In this document: positions 44,001-58,534 of the stretch, one piece after another
Numbering within the stretch: the first letter of the stretch is position 1
How the letters are laid out: every line of letters starts with the position of its first letter
Assembly: GCA_023512835.1 (NCBI GenBank)
Contig: CM042088.1
Location: forward strand, 15,855,986-15,919,985
Source: Taxillus chinensis
Lineage: Eukaryota > Streptophyta > Magnoliopsida > Santalales > Loranthaceae
Direction: 5' to 3'
DNA: 64,000 bases
Notes under the pieces: model-generated
The model's database searches: none
What the model was told of the DNA's origin: nothing
Seen by the model: only the letters and a program-made list of their open reading frames with translations
Program-made: the position numbers and the translations under genes

Positions 44001-47000
44001 CACATTTTCTGAGGTAATTAGCTTTTACTATTTTTTTTGCTAATCATAACTGAATGTTGCTTCTAAGCTATATTATTGGCTAAATGAGTTTTTGGCTGCA
44101 CAGATATTTGAGTCTGTGGCTGGGTTGCTATCAGAATTAGATGTCTTGCTTAGTTTTGCCGATCTGGCTGCTAGCTGCCCAACTCCTTACACAAGACCAG
44201 AAATCACTCCCTCAGTAAGAAACGGTTTATATCCTGATGTGGTCTGTTGCCATGATTTTGGCCATTCTGTTCTGGAGCGCTTATCTTTTTGTTGGCCATG
44301 ACAGGATGTAGGTGATATCACATTAGAAGGGAGTAGGCATCCTTGCGTGGAGGCTCAAGACTGGGTGAATTTTATACCAAATGATTGTAAATTTGTGAGT
44401 ATTGTGGTACACAGATTATAATTAAAGTACTTCTGCCCTACTTGGGAATAAAATGGCTCAAGACTTATTTTTTCTTCCTCACAAATCAGATTAGGGGAAA
44501 GAGTTGGTTCCACATCGTTACAGGACCTAACATGGGTGGAAAATCCACGTTCATCCGACAGGTGTGGCTTTATTTGATCAAATGTGCATTTATTTTCCCT
44601 GGAAAAGTTTTGGTAACTAAATGATCAATAAATTGTTGACCCCCTATATAAACAACGTATGGTCTTCTTACAAAAACATTTGGGCAGAATAATTAGTCGT
44701 TCTATATTCCTAACTCTGCCACAGAGGTTCTTGTTGTTTAATAAACGCATTCTTGTGTGGTCTTTTTTATACTTTTGCTTCTTTCTTTGCGGTGTTGTAT
44801 TTTGGTTCCTTGTGCTGTGATTGTCCGAACCGTTTATGTTGGCATCTTGCTAGGGTTTAGAGCTTTCATGTGTGGTCTTTTTATGCTGCTCGGTTGCCTG
44901 TTTTTTTGGGGTGCTTTCCTGGAAGAGTATTTGGAAGGCTTCGGTTTCTCCGCGGCTGGCCTTCTTTGCTTGGATGGCGGTTTTGGGGCGGATTCTGATT
45001 GCAGATAACCTACGTCGGCGTAGGATGATGATTCCTAGTTCGTGTTACATGTGTAAGGTGGTCGGGGAGTCAGTGGACCACTTTCTCCTTCATTGCCGTG
45101 TTGCCCACTTTCTTTGGGACTTCATCCTGAGGCTGTTTGATCTGTCTTGAGTGATGCCTCATAGTGTCCATGAGCTTTCTCTTCCTGGCGGGGGTGGGTG
45201 GGCCGACAATTTGTGATCTGGAGCACTATTCCTCATTGCATTATCTTGTGTCTTTAGTAGGAGCGGAATGCTCATTTTTTTTTCAGGGTTGTGAATGCCG
45301 CTTGGATGAACTTAAATTTTGTTTTTTCTAGTACCTTTGGGATTATTTAGCTGGATCTGGGCGTTTCGTCTCTCTTGTCTTTTTGATATTATTTATGTTT
45401 GTTCTTTTTGAGCTGGATTGTGCTGGGTTTATTTTAACGTGTGCTCTTTTTGTATTCTTTTTACTGTGTATTTCTTGTGTATTTTATTTTTTAATAAAAT
45501 TCACGTATAAAAAAAAATCAACGCATGCAACCATGACTGAATTTTAAATGTCTCCTATTAGTATTGCTACTTTTTCTAATACTTGCTAACTTTGTTTTCT
45601 TCTTTATTTTATTTTATTTATTTGTTAATTTTTTTTTTATGTCTTGTAGGTTGGGGTGAACATTTTGATGGCGCAAGTTGGTTCATTTGTTCCTTGTGAC
45701 AAAGCTAGCATATCAATTCGTGATTGTATTTTTGCTCGTGTAGGGGCTGGTGACTGCCAAGTAAGTTGCTGAAAATGGATGTAATATATTGATAAGTTGA
45801 TTCTGTATGCAGTTTTTGTTCACATATAATTTTGGATGATCTAGCATTTCTTTTCTCACTAAATTGCACACCTTCCTCCATTCTCTGGGTTCTTGTTTTT
45901 TAACACTTTTGTAGCTTTTGAGTTTAACATTTAGGGCTAAAAAGAGTTGATGTATTCTATATAATGAATCAGGGATATGCTATTTTTGCATGGTTCGCGG
46001 TCGCAGCTATGGATGTTGTAGTCGCAGATGACTTGTTGCATTTCGGATGAGATACAACTTTAGACATGAAATACTATTTAATTATTTTAAAAAAAGTCAT
46101 AGAAAATTTAGAAAAAAATCAAATAATCATATTTGGATTATTAAACAATGCAAATATATGATTTAGATAATATAATATGAGTTATTATATTAAAAAAAGT
46201 GCGCATTATTGGAGTATTAAAATAAATATATTATTATATTTTCATAATTTATAATATAGCACATGAATTTTTTATTGACATTTAACTTTTATAATATTCA
46301 GTTAACAATAGAATAAGATGTAAAATTATAAATGAAAATAACTCTCGATATTAATTTAATAATATCTAATTAATTAAATTAACTAAATGCATTAAAAATT
46401 ATAATTTAATGCTAAATATTTAGTTATTTAATTAATTTATAAAATAAAATAATTAATTGTATTAATAATTATATTTATAGTATACTTATTATTAATAATT
46501 AAAACTAATTATTCTAAATTATATTATTTCTTGTATTATTAATTATTTTTATAAAATTATAATTACAAAGTAATCTTAATTATTTGATACTAATTATTAA
46601 TTTTTAATAACTATTGAAGATATATTTAATAATTAATATACATATTTAGTTATAAATTATCAATAAATTGAATAAAAAAAGTTGTACTAAGACATTAATT
46701 AGTTACTTATATTACCGTATCAATAAATTATTGTATTTTAAAATTCCTATCAATTGTCCTATTTTAAAATTAATAAACAATCACTTATCACACGTAATTA
46801 TCATCGATACTTATCTCACATTGATCGTGCGTTGATACTCTACAACGGCAACAAGTAGAGGGCGTTGGCAACATCGGATGAGGGCAATTGTAGTGAGCAG
46901 CGGCTACATCAGATGATTGGAGATCCGCAAGTCAAAAAAAAGGTTCAGCAGCTCCGTGAAGAAGAAAGGAGGTGTTGATTGGAGAGAAGAGTCACTGGAG

Positions 47001-50000
47001 AAGCTTAAAAAGAAGGAGAAAAGAGAAAGATTAGTCACTGTAGTTCGCGCCTCTTGCGTCGTGTAGCGTTGGTGTTCCTCTGGCGTTGTGTTGACATGTT
47101 TTTTATGGCATATAGTAAGTTTGTGCCTCCTGTAAGTCGAGCATCAGCAGCTTGCGAGTCAAATTCGAAATATTGTCCGACACGACGAGTATACCGTATA
47201 GCGATGAGACGTGGCATATTGGCCGATAACATGGACAAGATGAACGTGTTTTATTGTTTTGCTATCTTGTTCTTAGATCTCGCCTCGCTAGCGATTGATA
47301 TCTGGTTGAAGCGGCCAAGATACGGACATCTCGGCTGATGTTGTGAACCATGTATTTCTATTTAGGATCTGTCCTTTGTGTGTTTTACATGTAGAATGAT
47401 TTAAATAATCACTAAAACTTCCTTGGCAACAATATTCTTTGTGCGATTGTGGCACTGAAATGTTCTTGGCCACATGTAACTTGTCAACTTGTCTAGGCTT
47501 CCATGCAGGATTATCATGCAATATTTAATGCAAGTATAAATGTTGACCTGTTTATTTTAGAATTATGGTTAGGAATTTATTATGTCTTCAATCTTAATTG
47601 TCAAAGTACCTTTTTCCTTTAATATTAAATGTTGCAGCTACGTGGAATTTCCACCTTCATGCAAGAAATGCTTGAAACGGCATCGATATTGAAAGGTGCT
47701 ACTGATAAGTCCTTGGTAATTATTGACGAATTGGGTCGTGGGACATCAACTTACGATGGATTTGGTTAGTTTTGACTTTTGAACTTGCTTTTTAGCTTGC
47801 TTTCTGCAACTTTTTTTGTTCATTCATTTTCTTTCGTTTTGTTTATTTGAAGATCATACAGATTTATAAGGGCTAGAGAGAACACATAAATTTCAAAAAC
47901 TTGTTCTACCTAATTTATCTTAATTTGGTAGATTGTTGAACACCAACTTTTGAACCTAGAGATGGATAGTTTTTAGGATATCATGCTAGATTTTTATTTT
48001 ATTTTATTTTTTTTTGAATGGTCAACAAATTTTTTCAATTTTTATTTTTGGTTGCCTAGTGGTAGCAACATTAGCATTTACTTTAAAGCTAGTATGTAAT
48101 TAACATTACTCGTATGCTAATTATATCTTAATCATATGCCAATCAACCAAAATAATAACTTTTTTTTTTAAAATTTTAATAGATTATTTATCAAACTCAC
48201 GACATCTTTGGGTGATTAAATTTACTTTTCTCATAACATCTAATATTTTAAAAAACCAAATCAAATTAAATCAATCGGTCTTAATCCTAATAATATGGGA
48301 TTAGTAATATGAACTAGAATAGATAAAAAGTTTATATTTGATCTAGTATGATAATTCTTTTCCTCGCAAAAAAATTTTATCAGGTAGCATTTTTTCTTTC
48401 AAATTTAGTAATTTAATATTTTTTGTTATCACTTTCATTTAAGTTATTTTTTATTTTGTTAAATGAAAATCTTTTATACCTTTCTAACACTTGCATTTGG
48501 TGACCTACCTTTTAAGTGGACAAACCAATGGAAGCAATTCTCTTTTTATCTTATTTTCAAGTTGAGTTATCATAATAACAATATGAATATTCTCATTTTT
48601 AATCTTATTCATTTTAGTATTATCACATATTTATCTTAATGTTTGCATCTCTAACTACATTAATTTTCAGTATGTTGTTTCTTGTTAGCTCAATATTCTG
48701 TTTCATATAATAACGAAGGTTTAATAATTTTCTTATACAACTTTATTTTTGAACTTAGTGGCATGTTATTGTCATACAAAGCTCCCGATGCACTACTCCA
48801 CTTAAGTCATTTGGCTTTGATCCTATAGTTGACATCACCATTAATCTTTCATTCGCATTAAATTATTGACCTTAGTACTTAAAACATTTTGTTCCCAAAA
48901 TATATTGGTCATCAAGTGTGATTTTACTTTGTTTATTATTCATTCTTCTTCTAAACGTACATTATATATTTAGTCTTTGATTTGTTTAATCGAAATCTCC
49001 GAGTTTCTAGAGTTTGCCTTTACAATTGTAATTTTTGATTTATTCTTTATTTTGTCTCATCAATCAAAATAATATCATAAATGAACAACGTATATCTCGA
49101 GATATCCTCATGAATATGCTTGTTTATCTTGTCTATTATTCGAGGTTATCCTTGATGCACGTGTATTGTAATCAGAAATTCATTGGTTAATCTATCACTA
49201 GTTTTGACATTTGTTATAACTTCTTCATATATATTTATTATACTTGTATATTTCAGAGGAATTGTCTTCTTTTTCAAACCTCAATAGAGCACATATCTAG
49301 GTACCCTATTATAAATGTTCTTCAAATCTATGAAGACCATTTGTAAATCCTCTTTGCCCAATTAATACCTCTCAATAAGTTTTCTTAAAGTATGGATAAC
49401 TTCCATAGTAGATTTTTAGGCATGAAATCAAATTGATTTTCCACAATCTAAGCATTATCTCTTAAATGATGCTTTATAATATGACTTGCCTCCTTTATAA
49501 TATGACTTGTCAGTTTTGTTCTTCTATGTATGTCGAAGCACGAAACCAAATTGATTTGAGCAATCTTTTATGTCAAATTATTTTTTATACAAAACTACCA
49601 TGATACTCATCATCAATTTATCACACATTTGATTACTTTCTCAAATTTTATTAAATAAATTTGCCAACCATTTAACTTGAAACTCACTGGGACATTTGCA
49701 AATTTTGATAGAAATCTTATCCATAGTCATTTAAGGCACAAGGCCCACTCAAAACGCAAAGGCTATGCTTTGCTTAGGCGCAAGCCATAAAAAAAAAGTG
49801 TGGACCTAAGTGAAGTGAGGTGTATATTTTTATAAAAAAATCTAAAATATACTAATAAAATAAACGAATCAATTTAAATATTGATACGAACATATAGTCG
49901 AATGATTCATTGATGTGTTTTATACAATACATGTATATATATTTATATAAAAGAGCAAACTATCTACAGTAATGTAGATATTAGGATATCAATCCTAATT

Positions 50001-53000
50001 AATAATAATATCTCACTAATTACTTTAATCTCACTAATTATTACTAATTACAGTAACACTTGTCCTGAAGTTGGAGCATAAATATTAATTAAGTCTAACT
50101 TAAATAGCTAAACCATCCGTCTATCTCAATTTAGAAGTTTAAGAACCTCTGATATCATAATTAATCGAAGTTGCAAAGGCTTTTAAGCTCCCGCACATCT
50201 TTAGACTCCGGTCTTGTGGTATGCTGAGAAGGCGTGGCAGTATCCTTTTGGGCTTAATGCCTAACTTCGATATTACGCAACAAATCAGAGGTAACGAGTT
50301 CAAATCCCTCGTAACTCACTCCTAACACTGATCCAATGGCTTTGTGTTCGTAGCCAATTTGACTCCAACTTCGCCTCTACTGGGCAATTGGAGACACACT
50401 CTTGAGAACGAGGCTCCCCAAAGAGAGCATAAATAACGGACTAGCAGTTATTGGAGGCTGAACATCCTGACCACCCAATTGAATTTTCACAGATAGTGTC
50501 ACGCTTCAAAATTCTGAAACCCACAGAATTAGGAACGCGACTTCCCCTCGCCCTCCAGGGGTCGAGGGGTTGGTGATTCATACAACCCTGTACAATACTA
50601 CAATGGGGGTAGCGTTGTACTTTTTAATAATCTAATGCAACATACAAGTCATTAATAAGTATATATCTGCAAATAATATTACTGAAATCCAGCTAACCAA
50701 GTTTGTACAAGTGTCACAGACCTAAGTCCGGAAAAAAAAGGAATAACCAAATAATCAAAGGTAACGAATAAGTCCATAAGTGAACCCTACATAAAGATGC
50801 CCTGACAGCTCTGCTGCGGCTCCAACAGACTATCCTCTACCTGTAGATAATAATAATAAAGTAGGGTGAGCACGAGTGCCCAAGTAGGTGATTTCCTCCA
50901 TCTCCAGTACCCTATTACATGAATCTCTAAGACTATATGATCAGTGTATGCTTGTGCTAGTGTAGTGTCACATTCTAACTCGTTTAGTTTATCTGATCTC
51001 AAAACAAAACATCCACACCTTAACCATATTTAACCCACAAGAAAATCCAACCATCCTCGGGATTTTCGCGACCCGCATCAAACATCCCAAATCTCCACTA
51101 AACAGCCATATGTGGGACCCACGGTGCCCCTAACGACAACTCGCCACATATGAGACCTGGATTAACCGGTCACACAGGGGACCCGCAACCTCTTGCCAAT
51201 CCTATGTGAAACCCGCAGTTAACCCAACCAATTTAACCCCAACGTTCACATATAGTTAACAAACAACAACAATTTAAACAGTCAATATTCAGTGCAACAA
51301 TTACACATTATTAAGTATATCATCCAACAGTAACATACCACCATGACAAACAAATTATATATATATATACACTTATATGTATATATCCATTAAACAAGAA
51401 ATATTTTAATCAACAAATTACCAACATCAACTACGCCTATTACTAACATCATGCTCGAATGCCATTTTATTTTATTTATTTACTTATTTTTAATTAATTA
51501 TTTATTTCCTTTGTTGCACAGCTTGCTTATTATCTATCTATTCACATTATTATTATTATTGTTATTATTATTATTATTTTGATTGGGGTATGGGGCAAGA
51601 ACCGGCCCAATTGGGCCGGTCCCCCAATGCACCAGCCCTAACGGGTTGGTATCAACTCACGAGGCAGCAGGACGCCGCCCCCCCGTCACCCCTTTCCTTA
51701 TCGGCGCGCAGGCACGCAGCCACCACGCCAGATCGTCACCCGTCTACCCTCCTCGCCGGCACCTACAAACCGCGCCGTCCCCTCGCCGGCACGCAGCAAA
51801 CCTCCCCTCTCTCTCTCTCTCTCTCTCGCGCGCACGCGCATGACCACCCCGCCGACCTCTCCACCCACAGCCGACGCGCAACACAGCAGAAACGCGACTC
51901 TAGGTTCGCTGTGGCTTCGATCTATCCTATTGGCGCGTGGCGTGTGTCCGAACCAGGCGGCGTCGTCGTCCTCCCCAAGTCCCCGATCTACCCTAGGGCG
52001 TGCGGCTTGCGTCGAGCCAGGCGGCGGCGTCGTCCTCTCCAAGCCTCAAACATGACCCATGTTTTATCAATTAAATACATAAATACTCATATACATACAT
52101 AAATAATGAATGAGTTCAACACGCTCTATAGAATCTGTGTTCATACAACGATGAAATCGGAGAACTACCTACCTAGATTTAGTTTGGAAAGGTTGATTGA
52201 ACAATCTGCTTCAAACCCTTCTGCTTCTCTCTCACCAAGCTTGCACGCACAACGAACGTAGGGTTTTACCCTAGGTTCTCCTATATTTATACCCATATAC
52301 TTATACTAATTTATTTATAATATTAGTTAAAGTAATAATTATAATATTAATAGTTTGATTAATAATAATTATATTAATTAATAATAATAATTCACCACAA
52401 GTAAATAATAATAATAGATACAATTAATATTTATTGTCTATATCAAAATATCTACGGGCCTTTACATCCTCCTCACCTTAGGACTTTTCGTCCCCGAAAA
52501 GACAAGTCATTACTATGAGGTAGCATTACCCCGGCTAACAAAAGTATGCACAACTTAGCTCTAATCAACATGATAGACAAAACAATGCCCACCAACAAGG
52601 TAACCAACAGCACAACAACTCACACGCAACCTAAAGATATTAACAACCATAAGCACAACAAACACAACAAGGTTAACTATCTCAATGTATGCTGAAGATC
52701 TTGACATCCTCCCCTCCTTAGGACTGTTCGTCCTCGAACAGCTCGGGGTGAAAAGCACGCATCTGACTCTCCCGCTCCCATCTGCTCCTCCATATTACGG
52801 TGGCGCCACAAAACTCGGACCAACAGAATTGTCTTGCCTTGCAAGACCTGCTCCCGCCGGTCTAAAATCTGAACTGGTGCCTCCACAACAGAACCATCAT
52901 CAGCTAGCTCTATCTCACGCCAATCTAGCATATGGGAAGGATTCGGGTAATACTTCCGTAACTGGGAGACATGGAAAACGTCATGAACACGAGCTAACTC

Positions 53001-56000
53001 AGGTGGTAACTCCAATCGATAGGCAACCGGTCCCACAACAACAATAATAGGAAAAGAACCCACAAATCGAGGTGAGAGTTTGGACTCTCGCCCAAACCGT
53101 CTGTGCCCCCGTCGTGGTGAGACTCGTAAGAAGATGCGATCCCCTACGAGAAACTGTAGCGGTCGCTGCCGCCTATCAGCAAATGATTTCTGTCGACTCT
53201 GGGCCGTCAACATCCATTGTCGGATCAGCTGAACCAACTTGGTAGTCTCCTGAATCATATCGGGACCCAAAACAACTGCCTCTCCTGCCTGGGCCTAACA
53301 CAAAGGGGAGCGACACGGTCGCCCATACAATGCCTCATATGGCGCCATCCCTATCGTAGCCTGATAGCTGTTGTTGTAGGAGAACTCCACCAAGGAAAGG
53401 TGAGCCTTCCAACTACCACCAAAATCCAACACACAAGCACGGAGCGTATCCTTGAGAATCTGAATAGTACGCTCAGATTGGCCATCTGTCTGTAGGTGGT
53501 AAGCCGTACTCAAATTTACTCGGGTGCCCAATGCACGCTGTAGCTGCCGCCAGAACTGTGAAATGAACCGAGCATCCCTATCAGAAACGATCGATAACGG
53601 CACACCATGCAATCGTACTATCACATCGACATAACGCTGCCCCAAGGTCCGGACCGGATCGGTCTTGCGAATCGGAATAAAGTGGGTAGATTTCGTCAAA
53701 CGGTCTACAACAACTCAAATAGTATCATGACCTCTAGAACGAGGAAGCCCCGTGACGAAGTTCATAGTCACATGATCCCACTTCCACTCCGGCACAGGTA
53801 ACGACTGCAACTCACCGGCAGCCCGCAAATGCTTGGCCTTGACCTGCTGGCATGTCAAGCACCGTCGAACAAACTCCACAACAGCCTTCTTAAGGCCCGA
53901 CCACCAGAACTGTTGCCGAACAGCATGATACATTTTCGTTCCCCCAGGATGAACAGCCAAACGAGAGTGATGAAATTCCCGTAAAATTGCCTCCCGGAGA
54001 GGAGATGGAACAATCAATCGACTTCGATAGCGTAACGCATGGTCAAAATCCTCTGTCCAATCCGTGGAAAGTACGGCTGTCTGAATTTGATCTCGAAAGA
54101 CCTCACACTCAACATCCCCCAACCGACTTTCAATCACCTGACGTCGTAACTCAGGCACTGCTATAACTGCGCTTAGCATATACCCTGCACTGCTCCCTGC
54201 ACTGGTTGTAACCTCAGAGCAGCTAGTTGCCCCATCATCTCCTATTCCTTGATAAGAAGAGAGCCACCGTGGCCTGGCTCTTCTGGCTCAAGGCATCGCC
54301 TACTACATTCCCCTTCCCAGGTGTATATCGAAGATCAAACGGAACTGCCGCATATACTCCACCCAACGCCTCTGTCGGAGATTCAAATCCCGCTGAGAAA
54401 ATATGTACTACAAACTCTTGTGGTCAGTATATACCACAAACTTCTCCCCTAAAAGATAGTGTTGCCAGCTCTTTAATGCAAAGATCACTGCAGCTAGCTC
54501 TAAGTCATGCGTAGGGTAGTTCTTCTCATGGGTCCTCAACTGACGGGAACCATAAGCAATTACCCGTCCCTCCTGCATGAGCACACAACCCAATCCACCA
54601 TTAGAGGCATCACAATACACCTTATAGGGTACACCCTCCTGTGGTAGGACCAGGATGGGTGCCGAAGTCAATCTGGCCTTCAGCTGATTGAAAGCCTCCT
54701 CACAAGCATCCGACCAATTAAACTGCACCCCCTTTCGGGTCAAGCCCGTCATCGGTGCAGCTAAACGGGAAAAGTCCTTGACAAACCTCCTGTAATAACC
54801 CGCCAACCCCAATCTCAAAAACATTCGTTGGCCGCTTCCAAGACATCACTGCCTCAATCTTGCCAGGATCTACCGTGATATCCTCCGATGATACCACGTG
54901 CCCTAAGAACTTCACCCTCTGCAACCAAAAGTCACACTTCGTAAATTTTGCGTATAGCCTATGGTTCCTCAACGTCTACAACACCACATGTAAGTGCTCT
55001 TTATGCTCGATCTCTGTCCGGTAAAAAATCAGGATATCATCTATAAAGATCACCACGAACTGATCAAGGTAAGGTGTGAAGATCTGGTTCATCAATCCCA
55101 TGAACACCGTTGGGGCATTTGTGAGCCCAAAGGGCATCACTAGCCACTCATAATGGCCATATCTACAACCGAAGGGCTGTCTTCGGGATATCGACTCCCG
55201 CACACGCAACCGATGGTATCCGGATCTCAAATCAATCTTGGAAAACCAACGGGCACCCATGAACCTGGTCAAACAAATCATCGATCCTTGGTAGGGGGTA
55301 TCTGTTCTTCACTGTCACCTGGTTCAACCGTCGGTAGTCAATACACAGCCGAAGCGAACCATCCGCCTTTTTGGCGAATAACACCGGAGCACTCCAAGGC
55401 GAACTACTCCGTCTAATAAAACCACGCGCCAAAAGATCGTCAATCTGTCTCTTGAGCTCTCGAAGCTCAACTGGTGTTATCCTATAAGCTGCCAATTTGA
55501 TAGGTCTTGTCCCGGTAGCAACTCTTTCGAGAAGTCCACCTCTCTCTCGAGTGGTAATTCAATCAAGTCCTCGGGAAACACGTCGGGAAACCGATCCACC
55601 ACTTTGGGTAACACCACCTTACTCTCTCCGCTCGAGGGTCAACTAGAGTTAGATTGGCTAATTGATGGGTTACATCACCCCACCCCTACTTCAAAGGCCC
55701 TAATTTGCATGCATCGTCAGACCACTCACCCACGAAGGTGCCTCGAGTGCCCTCAGGTGTGAGGAAGGTCACTCGTACACTCAATCACCGCTTCTACACA
55801 GGTCAACCAGTCCATACCCAATATCATATCAAAAGCATCGAAGTGCATCACAAATAGGTTACACCGGAGGTCAACACCTCCGAGAGTAACCTCACATCCC
55901 AAATAGACCCTATCAATCACCACCAGGCCCCCTACGGGTGTATCAACCACAAAGGGCTGATCAATAGTAGTACAATCCAACTTTAGTCCCTCTACGGTGG

Positions 56001-58181
56001 AGTGCGCAATGAACGAGTGTGTAGCACCAGTATCAATCAAAACAGTACAAATAGTGCGTGAAACCAAAATTGTACCTCTCACCGCAGCTGGCCCCTGACT
56101 CGCCTCGTCAACTGGTGGAACTTCTGCCTCTCTGTCAGCGATAGCATAGTTTCTCCCCTTCTGAACACTGCCACTGGCCTGACTCGCCGTAGCTCGATCA
56201 TTCTGTCCCTTCTGAGTCTGGGCCTCCCGCTGAGGCTGCTGTGTAGCAGGTCGTCCCTGTACCGACTGCCCTGATTGAGCCGGTCTCTGGTATGGAGCAC
56301 CGCTCCTCTGGCCCTGGTCACGAGGTCGATGTGGCCCTGCAACACTAGCTGAACTGGCAGAAGGACACTCTCCTATCCTGTGTCCTAGTCCCCCACATCG
56401 AAAGCACTTGAGTGGGTTGCCATTCTTTCGCCTACAATCCGCCTCCTTGTGTCCCCGAAGTCCACAAGATCGACATGTCCCTGAAAATCGTGAGGTAGAA
56501 CTGCTGCCTAAGTTCCCCATATGTGAGAATTTGGGCACCGGCCTCTTGTACTGGAGAACTCTATTCTCCTTGTGATTCGGACTGAATGGATAGCTCCTCC
56601 GCTGGACCTTGAGCCCTAGTCTTGGGTGCCATTCTGCACCAACACATATTAATAATATCTATTAACTACTGCACACTAGTCAAACAATTCAAATTATTTA
56701 AACCAATAGGCAGAACTAAGTCTGCCGCACGAATAATGAGGTCTCTAAGCTCCTTATTCTATTCACCAAATTATGTGGTTATTTACTTAGACTTCCTAGG
56801 TTGAGTTAGCACAATAGCATTTCAATTAAGCACAATTAATCACCAAAGGAAAACAAACCATAGATAGCCAATTGTATAATCAATACAAGCACATCATTAA
56901 AGCATCATTAGCAGATAATTTCTAGTGCCTAGATATGCACACAGTCGCGTAGCATGTATGCACCCAACCCAAATGCTTCCTAAGATGATCTGATGGACCC
57001 TCAGTCAACCCAGAACACATATAAGGACTGCGTTGATCAGGTGTCCTCCTTATAGTCTTCCAAGCTTCTAAGTGTCTATCAACCACCCCTTACTAACCTA
57101 GGTCCACTAGAACTTGGCTCTGATACCAACTTGTCACGCCCCAAAATTCTGAAACCCACGGAATTAGGAACGCGACTTCCCCTCGCCCTCCAGGGGGTCG
57201 AGGGGGTTGGTGATTCATACAACCCTGTACAATACTACAACGGGGGTAGCGTTGTACTTTTTAATAATCCAATACAACATACAAGTCATTAATAAGTATA
57301 TATCTGCAAATAATATTACTGAAATCCAGCTAACCAAGTTTGTACAACTGTCACAGACCTAAGTCCGGGAAAAAAAGGAATAACCAAATAATCAAAGGTA
57401 ACGAATAAGTCCATAAGTGAACCCTACATAAAGATGCCTTGACAGCTCTGTTGCGGCTCCAACAGCTATCCTTTACCTGTAGATAATGAGCACGAGTGCC
57501 AGTAGGTGATTTTCCCCATCTCCAGTATCCTATTACATGAATCTCTAAGACTATATGATCAGTGTATGCTTGTGCTAGTGTAGTGTCACATTCTAACTCG
57601 TTTAGTTTATCTGATCTCAAAACAAAACATCCACAACTCAGCCATATTTAACCCACAAGAAAATCCAACCATCCTCGGGATTTCCGCGACCCGCACCAAA
57701 CATCCCAAATCTCCACTAAACAGTCATATGTGGGACCCATGGTGTCCCTAACGACAACCCGTCACATATGGGACCTGGATTAACTGGTCACACAAGGGAC
57801 CCGCGGCCTCTTGCCAGCCCTATGTGAAATCCGCAGTTAACCCAACCAATTTAACCTCAACGTTCACATATAGTTAACAAACAACAACAATTTAAACAGT
57901 CAATATTCAGTGCAACAATTACACATTATTAAGTATATCATCCAACAGTAACATACCCACCATGACAAACAAATTATATATATATATATATACACCTATA
58001 TGTATATATCCATTAAACAAGAAATATTTTAATCAACGAATTACCAACATCAACTACGCCTATTACTAACATCATGCTCGAATGCCATTTTATTTTATTT
58101 ATTTACTTATTTTTAATTAATTATTTATTTCCTTTGTTGCACAGCTTGCTTATTATCTATCTATTCACATTATTATTATTA

Positions 58182-58240
<59 letters not shown>

Positions 58241-58464
58241 TTGTTTGGGGTATGGGGCAAGAACCGGCCCAATTGGGCCGGTCCCCCAACGCACCAGCCC
58301 TAACGGGCTGGTATCAACTCACGGGGCAGCAGGACGCCGCCCCCCGTCACCCCTTTCCTTACCGGCGCGCAGGCACGCAGCCACCACGCTAGATCGTCGC
58401 CCGTCTACCCTCCTCACCGGCACCTACAAACCGCGCCGTCCCCTCGTCGGCACGCAGCAAACCT

Positions 58465-58534
<70 letters not shown>

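Noticed and set aside
47054..47338. 94-codon ORF in MSH2 intron 9
   Set aside because: No recognisable domain or splice support, and it lies inside an intron flanked by conserved MSH2 exons.
50284..50310. tRNA B-box-like GAGTTCAAATCCC, possible SINE or tRNA
   Set aside because: No matching A box or cloverleaf at the right distance, and no A-tail or target duplication could be found.
51583..52102. ORFs of up to 170 codons, and the similar ones at 58074-58797
   Set aside because: They lie within the two LTRs of element F, overlap CT and TTA microsatellites, and are not conserved in length between the copies.
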